From positions 79,918,001-79,982,000 of the forward strand of contig OZ231126.1 in NCBI GenBank assembly GCA_965153355.1: a stretch of 64,000 nt of DNA. Reading direction: 5' to 3'. Each line of letters begins with the position of its first letter. Position 1 is the first letter of the stretch. The stretch comes from Flaccisagitta enflata (taxonomy: Eukaryota > Chaetognatha > Sagittoidea > Aphragmophora). Below the pieces are notes generated by a model. It did not search any database. It was not told where the DNA came from and saw only the letters and a program-made list of their open reading frames with translations. A program made the translations under genes and the position numbers. Positions 43,761-56,100 of this stretch are shown here, piece by piece.

Positions 43761-43899
43761 GTTTATGGCCATACCTAACTTACCTTTCTTCACTTTTCTC
43801 ATTCTCATTTATGGCCACACCTAACTTACCTTTCTGCTCTTTTCTAATTCTCGTTTATGGCCATATACCTAACTTACCTTTCTGCTCTTTTCTAATTCC
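43761..43899 (+). repeat. 46-bp minisatellite, three units
   Basis: Units starting GTTTATGGCCATACC. Copy 1 has about 13 units. Confidence 0.92.
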
Positions 43900-44501
43900 A
43901 AAAATTCTACATCACTTTTTAGGAAAATATTGATGAAATAAGCCTGATAATACATTTATAAAAGTATCTCTTCAATAAAATATTGACCGGGAACAATTTT
44001 TATACAAACCAGACAATAATAACTAAACAGTAATTGGGTTAAAATCTTCGTTCGTTCCTGCTTTCTTCCTTCAACCGAAGTTGTTTTGCTCAGTAGTTTT
44101 CATTTAAATATGCCATGGAAAGATGTGATGCAAACGCAGGGTTCGCATCGAAAAAAAATATTTTTTGAAAACAGTTTTCAACAGTTTTAAGTGTTCTCTA
44201 GCACATATGTTTGAATCGCGCGTAAGGAAGAATTTTGAGACCCGCCTCTATTCATTCAAAAGTGAAAGTTTTTTCAACATTTTCTCAGGATCGCGTTTCT
44301 TGTTTTTTCTCGTTTTTTTTTCAATGTCGCTTGATCGTCTCAGGTGTGTTTTGACACATATTAGCCCATGTAGACATATATAAAGCTTAAAACAGAATTT
44401 TCACCAATTATCTCATGTATAACAAACTCATTTTTTACGCAAATCAGACATTTTTCAACGATCGCTCTCAGCAATTTGAACAGTTGCATGTCCGGTCTCT
44501 A
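43900..44501. other. Copy 2-specific segment
   Basis: Replaces 4372-4713 between shared flanks. AT-rich; a 72-codon frame at 44165-44383 has no domain. Confidence 0.45.
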
Positions 44502-44696
44502 CTTTAAGATGAACAGCGTACCTGCCGCCAACTAGAACAACCATGTGAGATTGGGCAGGGTCAGTAATGCAAAAACCGCTTGTAGCTTACCAACATTACC
44601 AGCCGGCAGACCGACTGACCGACACAGTGACATATAGAAGGTGTGTCCAAGACATGTAGTTGCGACATGTGATTGAGATGGAGCTGTTGACAACTA

Positions 44697-44842
44697 CAGT
44701 TGAATCCCGCTCCAACGGATTTCAGGGGACCAAGAAATTTTATCTGTTGTAGGCGGATTTCTGTAACAGCCAGTAAAGGAAATAAAAGAAAATGGGGTTC
44801 AGGGGAATAAAAAAGCGGGTTCGTTGGAGCGGGGTTCAACTG
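44697..44842. mobile_element. TA-target MITE, copy 2
   Basis: Counterpart of 4905-5049, with the same TIRs and TA flanks (44695-44696, 44843-44844). Confidence 0.85.
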
Positions 44843-44955
44843 TATTTTCAAGCCAATCATGCAATTCAAAACCTTGCAAGTGTGCGAGGGGAAAATGGGA
44901 GAGGCTCTTAAATTTTCTTTGTTGTTGCGACTCGAGTATTGAAGGTTGTCTTCTT

Positions 44956-45321
44956 AGTCGCGTGCACGCGACTCTATGACCCGCTCTTTCTGTCTGCTGG
45001 TGGGTCCGTTGGTCCGTCCATCTGTAACGCTTAGCTTTTTTTCATCCTTTTACGCAATTCAAGTTATTCTAAAGTATTTAAAGTCATTTACAGTCATTCT
45101 AGGTCATGAAAAGTCATTTTTCATCATTTGAAATTTTGTCATACTTTGTCATTTTTTATCATTTTATGTCATTTTAAGTCATTTTACATTTAGTCTTTTA
45201 GTCTTTTAGAGATTAAGTCTTTTAGTCTTGTAGTCTTTTAGTCTTTTAGTCTTTTAGTCTTTCACTCTTTTGGTGTTTTGGTCTTAACAACCACACGTGA
45301 CTGTAAGGTGTTGACCTTGTT
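44956..45321 (+). mobile_element. Two-hairpin element, long-core, copy 2
   Basis: Counterpart of 5162-5530, with a perfect AGTCGCGTGCACGCGACT here. Confidence 0.78.
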
Positions 45322-45834
45322 CTAACCAATAGGTGCAATCAATGGATAATATGTTACATCCAGTTACATGGCTTCTCTTTCCAACAAGATCGTGCCTCTG
45401 GTGCCATGGAATTGAGGTCGTGATATTTTGTCGCAAATACAGGAAGCCAAATCCGATTGAAAATATAAACTCATATGATGAATTACACACAAAGAAAGGC
45501 AAATTGTTTAATTTGCCAATCGTCACGTTATCTTTCACAAAACTATCAGATATTATCAGATGTTATTTTTGTTACTTTGAGTGACTTATTGATTGTCATT
45601 CTTCATTTGTCATTGACATTTCGATGTTCGTCCTTAAAAGTTAAATGTTCTTTCTTCACCCTTCCACTTTTCATCCTCTTTCTGAACCATTCTTTGTCAT
45701 TTTCTAATGAACCTTCGTTCTGTGCCGTTTGCTAGGGAACTTTCCTTCATTGCACATTGCTACCATCTTGGCCATAAATATACGGACAGTAGGTGTATAA
45801 GTGGATTTTTTGTCCAGAGGTGAGCAGCAATTGT

Positions 45835-46060
45835 ATCAAAATGCATCTAATATTAAGGATAGTCATATTAGGCATCCACCTCACCTGCAAACGCTTTGGT
45901 ATCGATTCATAGAGCGACTGGAGGTACCCTGGAGTGATGTTGTTTCAAACCACAAATGTAATTCATTTCAGCCCTGTTGTGAATGGTGTTTTCCTGTATT
46001 TCTGCATGTTTTCTGTTTGAATCTTTAAATTCTCAATTGGATTGAGATCCGGACTGATTT
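45835..46060 (-). pseudogene. Tc1/mariner transposase C-terminal remnant
   Basis: Minus-strand translation gives SPDLNPIEN at about 46055-46029, the conserved block preceding the last catalytic acidic residue of Tc1-type DDE transposases. After a stop and a frame change comes LYESIPKRLQ at about 45916-45887, matching the family's usual LVESMPRRLQ-like tail. The N-terminal HTH and the first two catalytic aspartates are not recognisable. The product would have cut and joined DNA at TA sites. This copy is dead: it has internal stops, a frame change and most of the gene missing. Confidence 0.8.
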
Positions 46061-46277
46061 GGGCTTACGCTTGACGAGTCTAACTCATCGATCTTGCAGT
46101 ACAGAAGGCACAGTGCGCCAGTGCACCACATTCCATAAACTAAAAAAAGATTTGCCCAGCACATTTGCAAAAAGCAAATATTTTCTTCATTCAGCTCTCA
46201 TTTCTCAACGAATAAAGATACAGGAACCAGCTTGGTCTCATTTGACAGATTTTTCAATGATATAAATTTGGTAAAAA

Positions 46278-46398
46278 CAAGGCCAAGTAGGCCAATAAGG
46301 TGCGACATGTGGATCGTCGAACAAATGCGTTAACCAACCAACCAACCGACCGACCAACCAACGGACACAGCCAGTTATAGAGGTGCTTTGTCGCACCT
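46278..46398 (-). mobile_element. Two-hairpin element, GGTGCGAC subfamily
   Basis: CAAGGCCAAGTAGGCC (stem GGCC/GGCC), AAGGTGCGACATGTGG, a CCAACCAACCGACCGACC core, TTATAGAGGTGCTTTGTCGC, ending CACCT and six A. Inserted within the Tc1/mariner element, so it is younger than that copy 2-specific insertion. Confidence 0.75.
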
Positions 46399-47389
46399 AA
46401 AAAATCATCCCACTGCGATTAAAATCAAGCGAGTTATGACTGTTTAAAGCTGTCCGTATATTTATGGCCAAGATGGTATTTGGGGCCATGTTGCGTTGAA
46501 CCTTCTCTTTCTGACAATTGAAATTCATCTTTTGCCTGATAATCTTCAATTCTTCACCATTTGCAGCTGACCACTTTCTTTTTGCCACTCACTTTTAGGC
46601 AATCTTTTTTTTTCTTTTCGTTCTTTGCCGTTTCCCATTTGACATTGAACCTTCAACTTGGTAATTTGCCATTGATTCATCATTCATCTCCAACGGCCAT
46701 TCAGGGTTCAACTTTAATGGACACCTGTCCAGCGCCTGTTCTGCAACGCTAGTTGGCCCAGTAAGATGAAATTTTTACCCTAGTATCCAAAAGGTTTCAA
46801 AGGTTTTAGGATAAAATTCAACTTACCGGTTCAAAAGTTTTGTGTTGCAGGTGCACATATCTTCGGCAACGGATTGCTATTCCCCAATAGCATCAAAGAC
46901 ACTTTAGTTACGATTTTTGCATATAACGACCTCGTTTCTGGTCGTTACGATCTATTTAAAACTATATAAAGACATCAAAAGCTATCAAAAGTTATCAAAA
47001 GCTATTTACAACTATTTGAAGCTATTTGAAGCTATTCAAAGCTATTTAAAGCTAGTTGATGAACATAAAACAAAATGTCTGTGTCTCTCTGTCAGTCTGT
47101 CTGTCTGTCTGTCTGTCTCACTGTATCTCTGTAATCATCTCTCTATGAGAGACTGAGACCAAAACCAAGAGAATCGTTTCAGCATTTATGTTATGTCGAT
47201 GTTATCAAATCTCATGTTAAGCATGTCGGAGAATGATTGATCATTTTCAAACTTTGGTCATTTTATATCAAAACATTTTTGATAAAAGGAACATGTAAAT
47301 GCTAATATGTAAAAATTTTTAAGAATAAATAATTAAAGTATATGAAACTAGAATTTAAATATGAAACCTTGAATATTAAAGGTCAAAAA

Positions 47390-47760
47390 AAGAAAAACAA
47401 TGTATAAAAAATTAAAAGTGGAAAAATTAAAAAGAAAAAAGTAAAAAAGTAAAAAAAAAAGAAAAAATAAAAAGTGAAAAATAAAAAGTAAAAATTAAAA
47501 AATAAAAAATAAAAAGTGAAAAGTAAAAAATGAAAAAAAAAATAAAAAATGAAAAGAAATGAAAAGTAAAAAATAAAAAGTGAAAAGTGAAAAATGAAAA
47601 GTGAAAAATAAAAGATGAAAAAGTGAAAAGTGAAAAGTGAAAAATGAAAAATGAAAAAAGAAAAAAGAAAAAAGAAAAAAGAAAAAAGAAAAAAGAAAAA
47701 AGAAAAAAGAAAAAGTGAAAACTGAAAACTGAAAAGTAAATAATGAAAAATGAAAAAAAA
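47390..47760. repeat. A-rich AAAAGT/AAAAAGA tract
   Basis: About 370 bp, almost pyrimidine-free, of GAAAAGTAAAAA and GAAAAAA words. Long minus frames (poly F/S/L) are artefacts. Confidence 0.9.
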
Positions 47761-47783
47761 AATCATTATCAAATATGAACATA

Positions 47784-48550
47784 CAGGGTGTACCAACTCA
47801 GTTGTAACATAAAGAATCGATGTATCTCAGCTTCTAGAGAAGATAATCTTATTTTGAAAAAAATTCCAAAAAGCTCTTAAAAAACGATTTTTACTCATGC
47901 AAAGGAAATAGATCAATCCTGTAAAAAAATTTACACATTCACAACCTAAAGTGAAGCAGATATTTCTCATAATACAAATTTGGCTGTCTTTGCCCATGGA
48001 TACTGTTTCTTTAAAAGGCTCTCATTTCTAAAAAGATTGAGCTACAGACCTCAGATTGGTCTTAGATCAAAGATTTTTAGCTGTAGTTTTTGGCCCCAAT
48101 AACAAACATCTTCAAAATAGTGAAGTTTTTGCATTTCTTTCCTTCAAAACCATATTTTAAAAAAAACCTCGATTTTCGTAAGCATGATTTTGGCAAAAAT
48201 CACAGTATTCTACTTTAAAAAATCTGAGTTTTTCTGTGAACTCTCTTTCATTACATAAAATATGTTTTTTTTTAGTCAAACTTGACATGTTTTGTCAAAA
48301 ATTTTAGAAATAAAAGTCCAACAAAGAGAAATTGATATTGGAAATCAATAGAAAATAGCAAAATTATAGCAAATAGGCATATACTTCCAAGCCTTTTTCC
48401 ACTGCTGTTTATACCTTCCCATTATTTTTCTCCTATCAAACAAAAATCGGTTTTCAAAAGCTCTTTAGAACTTTTTTCAGAATTATAATACCTTTTTTAG
48501 AAGCAGAGATACATCGATTCTTTATGTTACAACTGAGTTGGTACACCCTG
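47784..48550. mobile_element. TA-target TIR element, 767 bp
   Basis: TIRs of about 50 bp start CAGGGTGTACCAACTCAGTT at both ends and are near perfect. TA at 47782-47783 and 48551-48552. Internal box GAGCTACAGACCTCAGATTG near 48040. The near-identical TIRs indicate a fairly recent copy. Confidence 0.92.
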
Positions 48551-48879
48551 TATTATATAACATTCTTTCTATCTTTAGTTTTTTTTTTCAAATGATCACA
48601 AAAAATCCATAATGAGTAAAAAAGAGGGACAAAAAAGTGACGGCAATAATACCGCCTCAAATAACGCCATATAGACGCCAAAATGGCGTTACGTTGCCAT
48701 GGAGAATACCGGAAATGGCGTTACTACAGAAGTCGGTCAAGTCATTTTCTATTTTGTCATTTACCATCTGCTTTTGATCTAACCCATTAAGCCATTAATG
48801 AGCGTGCACCAGGCGTCGAACTCTTGTCATGCGCCATTTGCCGTTTGCAGTTTCCCAACGACGTCTTTTAGTCAGGGGC

Positions 48880-49084
48880 CTTGAAGGGGACAAAGTCCTG
48901 TAGAACACAAGGGGATTTTTTTTGGCCGTTTGTCCATTCATCCATTCGTCCGTTTGTCTGTTTGTCCGTTTGTCCCTAGGGCCCTCTGAGGCCAGAAATC
49001 TTTCATCTCAGGCCTGAAATCTGCCCTCCCAGGCCTTAAAGCTGCCATTTCAAGCCTGAAATCTGTCCTTTCAGGCCTGAAATC
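48880..49084 (+). mobile_element. GGCC-array element, partial, copy 2
   Basis: Counterpart of 6750-7008, with fewer 21-bp units. Confidence 0.62.
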
Positions 49085-49605
49085 AGTTTTTGGGCAGCGG
49101 CCCCAAAGGGCCGATGTCCTGTAGGACACAGGGGTGAATTTCCAGACATCCGTCCATCCGTACGTCTGTCTCTCCATCCCTCCCCCCCTGCCAAAGCTTC
49201 TGAGCCTCATGTTCCCATTGAATAACATAGAAAATTGAAGAAATGCAAAATTCCCATTGAATAACATGGAAAATTGATAAAGAAATGACAAAAATATGAA
49301 ATTCCCATTGAATAACATGGAAAATTTACTAGAAGTTAAAAATTTAGGAAATACCTTTTGAATAACATGGAAAAATGACAAAATTTTGAAATAAATGCAA
49401 AATTCAGATTGATTAACATGGAAAATTTACAATGAAATGGAAAAAAAATTAAATGTTCTCAATGAATAACAAGGAAAGTAGCTCCTAGAGGCCTAAAATG
49501 TGCCTTCCCAAGATGTCTGGAAATTCACCCTGCCCTGCCCTGCCCTGCTCTCACTCCACTTCTTCAGGCAATCACTCCAAGCAGGGCATTGGGTACCGCT
49601 GACCA
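49085..49605 (-). mobile_element. GGCC-array element with AT-rich core, copy 2
   Basis: Counterpart of 7009-7570; GGGCAGCGGCCCCAAAGGG and repeated CCCATTGAATAACATGGAAA. The right module is partly deleted near 49520-49550. Confidence 0.65.
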
Positions 49606-49943
49606 TGTGCAATCCTTGGATGACTTGTTGCAGATTCAAGGCTTAAGAGGGCAGATCTTTTTTAGGCCTGAGAGGATAGATCATGGGCCTGAAAGGGCAG
49701 CTTTCAGGTCTGAGAGGGCCCAGGGGGACTGACGGACAGATGGACGGATGAACGGGTATCGCTGACCACATTGCCATTGGGCGACCTGTTTGCCGCTGTG
49801 GCTCCACATTTTGTCATTCATCATTCGTCATAAGATGGATTTTTTCCCGATAATCAATAATCCGTGTTATCAATGATTACTATCTTTTATTTCGCGCTCA
49901 AAATCGATAAAAATGATGCAGCAAGGCGGCAACACGTAATGAA

Positions 49944-51171
49944 CAGGTCGCCCAAGGGCAATATGTGGTCAGCGATACCCGTTGCCCTGCTTTGAGTGAT
50001 TGTGAATTAGAGTGAGGGAGAGCAGGGCAGCGGCCCCAAAGAGGCCAAAGTCCTGTAGATCACAGGGGGACTTTCGTTTGTCCTGCCTAAAGAAGTGGCT
50101 AAGAAGGCTAGGGCCTGAAAATGCCAATTGGAAGCTTGAGAGGGCTGGATTGAGGCTTGAAAGGACAGAGGACTGATTTGAAGCCTAAGAGCAATGAATT
50201 AAGGCTTACAGGATGTTCAATCTCAAAGTCGGGAAAGTAAAAAGCTTACATTTCTAAACGCTATAAGTCAGTGATTTCAAACCATTTTTTTCTTGTAGTA
50301 TTATGTTTGACGTTTTTTGTGTAAAAATTTCATTGGTCTAGCTTTAATAGTTTGTCCACAACATCAATTTGAAGTAAAACAAGTATTTACAGTTGAAGCT
50401 CAAAAACTCATATCTTTATCAACATTGTTTTTCAATATTCTGCCTTAAATTTTCAAACGGCTTGATAATTGGGGCCATATTGGTCTCATCTTCAAATTAT
50501 ACTTAATTTGAGACCAATCTGACATTGCTACTTCAATTCGTTTAGAAATTAGAGCAATTTCATGAAAAACTATCATGATTGAAATGAGAGTTTTTTAGCT
50601 CAAACTTTATATTCTTGTTTTACTTAAAATTGATGTTGTGGGTAAACTATTGAGGCTAGACCAATGAAATTTTTATACAAAAACGTCAACCATATTACTA
50701 CCATTGAAAAATGATTTGAAATCACTGACTGGTTGCATTTAGAAATTGAGAGCTTTTACTTTTCCGACTTTAAGATTGAACACGGGGTAGATGGCTGATT
50801 TGAGACCTGAGAGGCCTATTTTTAGGCCTTAGAGGCTTTGGTTGAGGCCTGAGAATTTGGATTTGAGGCCTGAGAGGCCTAATTTGAGAACTGAGAGGCC
50901 AGGTTTGAGGCCCGAGAGGTTGGATTTGATGCCTGAGAGGCCAGATTTGAAGCCTGAGAGGCCAAATTTAAGGCCTGAGAGGTTGGAATTGAGGCTTGAG
51001 AGGCCAGATTGCAGGCCTGAAAGACCAGATTTGAGGCCTGAAAGGCCAGATTGTAGGCCTGAGGGGCCTGATGAGGGGGGGGACGCACGGACGGACAAAC
51101 AAATGAACGAATGGATGAACGAAAGTCCCCCTGTGTTCTACAGGACTTCATCCCCTTCGGGGCCGCTGCCC
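49944..51171 (+). mobile_element. GGCC-array element, first of three in a row
   Basis: CAGGTCGCCCAAGGGC, GTCAGCGATACCCGTTGCCC, GGGCAGCGGCCCCAAAG, 21-bp units, then the closing module CCCCTTCGGGGCCGCTGCC. Interrupted by the palindromic TA element 50209-50787. Copy 1 lacks all three elements here (AACACGTAATGAAATAGGAG at 9688). Confidence 0.8.
50209..50787. mobile_element. Palindromic TA-target element, 579 bp
   Basis: TA at 50207-50208 and 50788-50789. A related array at 52225 reads GAGGCTTAGATAGCTG without it. The two halves are complements almost to the centre: GTTCAATCTCAAAGTCGG pairs with the right end, and CATTGGTCTAGC near 50333 pairs with GCTAGACCAATG near 50656. Internal box GAGACCAATCTGACATTGC near 50511. 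Effectively one long hairpin. Confidence 0.88.
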
Positions 51172-51189
51172 AAAAAGGAGAAGAAAGAA

Positions 51190-51860
51190 CAGGTCGCCCA
51201 AGGGCAATAGGTGGTCAGCGATACCCGTTGCCCTGCTGTGCATGATTGTAAATTTGAGTGTGGGGAGGCAGGGCAGCGGCCCCGAAGGGGACGAAGTCCT
51301 GTAGAACACAGGGGGACTTTCGTTCGTCCGTTTGTTTGGGCTGAATTCAGGTCTAAGAGGGCTGATGTAAGGCCAGAAAGCCAGTTGGGGGCTTGAATGG
51401 GCTGACTTGAGGCTTGAAAGAGCTAGATTAAGGCTGGGAAGGCCATAGAGAACTGACTTGAGGATAAGATAGCTGATTTGAGGCTAGAGAGGCCTAATTT
51501 GAGGCAAGAGGTTGGATTTGAGGTCTAAGAGGCCAGATTTGAGGCTTGAGAGGCCAGATTTGAGGACTGAGAGGCCAGATAAAAAGCCTGAGAGGCTATA
51601 TTTGAGGCCTAAGTGGCCAAATTTGATGCCTAAGAGGCTAGATTTGAGGCCTGAGAGGCCAGATTGGAGGCCTGAGAGGTCTAGTTTGAGGCCTGAGAGG
51701 CCAGATTTGAGGCCTGAGAGGCCAGATTTGAGGCCTGAGAGGCTAGATTTGAGGCCTGAGGGGTCTGAGGGAGGGGGGGACGCACGCACGTACGAACGAA
51801 CGAACGAACGAACGTCCCCCTGTGTTCTACAGGACTTCGTCCCCTTCGGGGCCGCTGCCC
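51190..51860 (+). mobile_element. GGCC-array element, second of three
   Basis: CAGGTCGCCCAAGGGC start, array of GGCCAGATTTGAGGCCTGAG units from about 51480, GACGCACGCACG then GAACGAACG tract, and CCCCTTCGGGGCCGCTGCCC at the end. Confidence 0.82.
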
Positions 51861-51866
51861 AAAAAA

Positions 51867-52476
51867 CAGGTTGCCCAAGGGCAATATGTGGTCAGCGATA
51901 CCTGTTGCCCTGCTTTGAGTGATTGTGAATTGGAGTGAGGGGAAGCAGGGCAGCGGCCCCGAAGGGGACGAAGTCCTGTAGAACACAGGGGGACTTTCGT
52001 TCGTCCTGCCTGAAGAAGTGGATAAGATGCTATAGAGGGCTTACTGAAGGTCTCCAAGAGCCTAAACTGAGGCCTAAGAAGGCTAATATAATGCCTCAGA
52101 ATGCCAATGGGAAGCTTTAGAGGGCTGACTTGAGGCTTGAGAGAGCTGGATTAAGGCTTGAAAGGTCAGAGGACTGATTTGAAGCTTGAGAGCAATAAAT
52201 TGAGGCTTAGATAGCTGATTTGATGCCTGAGAGGCCTAATTTGAGGCCTGAGAGGCCAGGTTTGAGGCCTGAGAAGCCTTACTTGATGCCTAAGAGGCCA
52301 GGTTTGAGGCCTAACAGGCTGGATTTGAGGCCCGAGAGGCCAGATTCGAGGTCTCAGAGGCCAGATTTGGGGCCTGAGGGGCCTAATGGGGGGGGACGCA
52401 CGAACAAACGCACGAACGGACGAACGAAAGTCCCCCTGTGTTCTACAGGACTTCGTCCCCTTCGGGGCCGCTGCCC
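51867..52476 (+). mobile_element. GGCC-array element, third of three
   Basis: Starts CAGGTTGCCCAAGGGC directly after the six A that follow the previous element, and ends CCCCTTCGGGGCCGCTGCCC at 52476 beside six A. The series shows repeated insertion into the A-run at the end of an earlier copy. Confidence 0.82.
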
Positions 52477-52498
52477 AAAAAAGAGAGAAAGAAAGAAG

Positions 52499-52632
52499 AG
52501 GGAAAGAAAGATAGACAGACAGACAGACAGCCAGACACACAGACACACAGACAGACAGACAGACAGACAGACAGACGCACAGACAGACAGACACACAGAC
52601 ACACAGACACACAGACACACAGACACACAGAC
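52499..52632. repeat. (ACAG)/(ACAC) microsatellite
   Basis: Counterpart of 9752-9900, with more CACA units and fewer GACA units. Confidence 0.93.
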
Positions 52633-53064
52633 AAAAAAGAAAGAAAAAAAGATATCACAAAGCAGAAATGAAGGCGACAACGACAAGGGTTTGTCAAATT
52701 TTGTGCGCACGAACGAATCTGGAATCAACACTTATATGGCCTCAACATTGATACGGCCTCACGCGCGATTTAGAGGAAAATATCGAGATCTCCGCTCCGA
52801 CCGAAAAAAAAAACAATATGTAAATATGGGGAAAAAGATTACTGGTAAGAGAGTGAGATTTGATTTGATTTGATTTATTAGGTCCATTAAGCGATAACAC
52901 TTATGTACACAAATGATTTGGTACTCGGACATGACTTTCGTCATATTTTTTATCTACTCTAGACTAAACTACAATTTCGTTAGTTGCCAATCATCAATGA
53001 ATCACATTTACAATAGATAAGAAACCCCTTCCCACCCTTGTTTCCCAAATCCCAAAATCGAATT

Positions 53065-53070
<6 letters not shown>

Positions 53071-53143
<73 letters not shown>
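53071..53143. repeat. (AG)n tract in the LINE 3' UTR
   Basis: About 73 bp, seven bases from the ORF2 stop. Either part of the LINE or a later expansion. Confidence 0.95.
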
Positions 53144-53145
<2 letters not shown>

Positions 53146-53149
53146 AGAG

Positions 53150-56100
53150 TCACGTCCTCATCTTATTCTTACCATGCTCCAGATCCCACATTTCGAGAAT
53201 AGCATCAATCACAGGTCTAACATTGTCAATACTGTCGGAATATATCTTTTCAAAATCCACCTTTTGATCAGAATCCACCCGGTTAACACTTCCATACAGA
53301 GGGCACTCATTCATTCTATGCACCTCATTATCCTCTACATCACACCGTAGACATTGTTTATTACCATACCCTGCCGAGAAGTTTGCCCTACAATCCAACA
53401 TGCCATACCTTCCCATAACTAGTGCTCGCATCTCAACACAAGTCAGTTCACGCAATATTGGTAGAGGTTGTCTTATGTAATTTGGTTTTTCGATTTGTTC
53501 TAAGATGGAAACGGTCTTTGTTTTGTTCTTTGTTACTCCTCTCTGTTTAGTTTGGCATTCGTTCACTAGTTTTTTCTTGTTCCATTTTTCAGCCGCTGCA
53601 TACACAAGTCTTTTCCATATGCCCTGTGGTATTGTTTTAATAACACTCCAGTCATTTTCAAGTTCCCATGATGCCAAGGTCTGGTCTATTTTCTTGGTCC
53701 ATCCAATATTATAATTTTGTAATTCTGATAGCGCTTCAAGTGTCCGATGCCCTTGTTCTTTCTGTAGTAGACTATGGAAAAACATCAACTGCCTTTGTTG
53801 GATGCGGGTCTCAATGAAGAGTGTACCAGATACATATCTCACTGCTGCATTTGGGGTTGTGGGAGGGAGGCCAAACATATGTTTCAGTGCCCACATCTCA
53901 ATCCTTTCTATTTGTATATATTCCTGAGAATTCAGAATCCATGTTTCGGATGCATACAAGAGCGTGGGTATGGTGTCCGATTCGTGTAAATTTAACAGGA
54001 CACCCACCTCAATGCGGCGCATTATGTCGCTTCGAGCGCAAGTCATAGCTCCCGCAACTGATGCCTTGACTTTATTTATCCTTTCTTTGATGTTTGCTGT
54101 GTTTTTTCCATCCCTGGATATTATTTCGCCAAGATATTTATATTCACTGCACTTTTCTATTTCTTTTTCGCCAAGATCCCATTTTACTTTTTCCTCTTTA
54201 TGGTTTCCGATTTCCATTACCTTGCACTTGCTCTCCCCCCACTCTAATTGATGAATAACTGCAAACTCATTGACTATGTTTAGTGTTTTTTCCTGTTGGG
54301 CATAGCCCATAGCCATACTGACAATATCATCCACAAAAGCTTGACTTGCTATCGTAGAGTTGCCCAGCTGAACACCAAGCTCATCATTTGCATGCATACT
54401 CTCAGGAAGTGTGTCCATCATCTTTGAAAAGAGGGGCACCATCAGTTTTCCTCCTTGTTTGCCACCTTTCTCGCGTTTAATTTCATCTGTTAGGCCTGCT
54501 TTTGTTTTTACTCTGGCAGTTAAGTTTTCACTTAACGATTTGGTCAATTTCCATATTTTTCCATTGAACCCTTGTTCGTTAATGATATAAAGCATATCTG
54601 GCATGTCAGCCCTGTCATATGCTTTACGTATGTCAAAAAAAGTTAATATCAGTTCCTGTCCTTTATGAAGAGCTAGAGAGATCATACTTTTTAAGACAAA
54701 GATATGATCCAGGGCATTGCCCCCCTTTCTACCCCCAGCTTGTGCTTGGCTAAATTTAACCGTAGAAGTGAGTCTATTTGTAATTATATCTTCTGCTACT
54801 GTTCCCACTGAACTTGACACTGTGATCCCCCTTTGGTTTTCCATTTTTTCTCTATCTCCTTTTCCTTTAAAAACATTTGAGATAATTCCTTGGTTCCATA
54901 TTTTAGGCGGGATTCCCGTTTCCCAAAAGGCTTTATAAACAGGGTACAATATATCGACCATGGGCTCACCTCCTCGCTTCAGGATCTCATTTGGCCAATC
55001 AGATGTTGCCTTATTATTCTTCTTTCTCTTAATCGACTCTGAGATTTCTTGCTTGGTAGGTAGTTGGTCGATACTCCTTAGCTCATCAGTCTGAGACATA
55101 AGGAGGGGAATTTGTTGTTGGACGTGCTCATGGTAATCATGGTGAATGACAGGTTTTTTGGCATATAGGTCTTCATAGTAGCGGGCATTTATCTTTTTAC
55201 CTTCATCAGGGTCATACACTCTTTTTCCATTTTCATCCTTTACTGCACACCACTCACCAATGTTATCTTTATTCATCTTTTTCCTAACATTCCAAAATCC
55301 ATTTTTTCCATTCCTCATCATTTTTGAGAACCGAGCTTTCACACGCTCCTTTTCTTCATACTCGCTCCTTTCTCTGATTTCATGCTGTTTTTTCACGTAA
55401 TCATTCAAACGCACAGGCTTCAGCTCAGGATCTTTTTCATTTTTCAGCTCTTCTTTGAGCTTCTTTCTTTCAGCTCTAAGTTCTTTCATTTCATTGGATG
55501 ACTTAGGTTTGAAATTGGTCTTAATCGTCGTTCTTCCGATGGACTGAATGGCCGCCGAATATATGATTTTTTCCACTTTTTTATATCTTGCAGTCATATC
55601 GACTGTTTTGTCAGCCATGATAGTCTCTGCTGCTTCCTTCTTATGTGATAAAATCTCCCTGAACAACATCCACTTTTCAGGCGGTGCATTAATATTCCAC
55701 TTCACTTTTTTCTCTTGGGTATCCAAATGGACACCTCCAAGTGTGATATCTACAAAAATAGTGTTATGGTCCGTCTCTTTCTTGCCTTTAAAACGAAAGT
55801 CGCCCAACTCATCAATTTCCATTCCATTCACCACATCATATGCTCCATAGCTCACTGCCACAAAGTCTATTGCAGATTTCTCTTCTGTTTTGTTTGGTTT
55901 TTGTCTCGTCACTATCCCTTTACATTTGTCAGTTTTGTTGATTATGGAAATCTCGTTATCATCAAACACATTCATTATCATTCTACCATTCCTTGAGATA
56001 TTCTCTCCCATCAATCCAATTTTGGCATTTGCGTCCATGCACAGGATCATTTCACCCTCACGCCTTACATCCAGAATTTCCTCATTGAGCTTGGCCATCT

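Larger units (their letters stand above)
45773..46476. mobile_element. Tc1/mariner element, 704 bp, copy 2 only
   Basis: TIRs CCATCTTGGCCATAAATATA plus CGGACAG at both ends, with TA at 45771-45772 and 46477-46478. Copy 1 has CATTGCTATCTGG at 6224-6236 with one TA. Carries a decayed transposase on the minus strand and a two-hairpin element. The internal box ATAAAGATACAGGAACCAGC near 46211 is shared with other TA elements. Confidence 0.92.
46873..48733. other. Copy 2-specific insertion, about 1.86 kb
   Basis: Copy 1 joins CATATTTTCGG to CCAAGTCATTTTC at 6610-6630; copy 2 has this block between them. Ends are not clearly inverted, and no target duplication is convincing. Contents: AGCTATTTAAAGCTATT repeats (46960-47055), GTCT repeats, an A-rich tract, a TA element, and TAACGCCAT/GGCGTTA words near 48660-48730. 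Confidence 0.6.

Noticed and set aside
47383-47796. Phe-rich 137-codon minus frame
   Set aside because: Translation of an A-rich purine tract.
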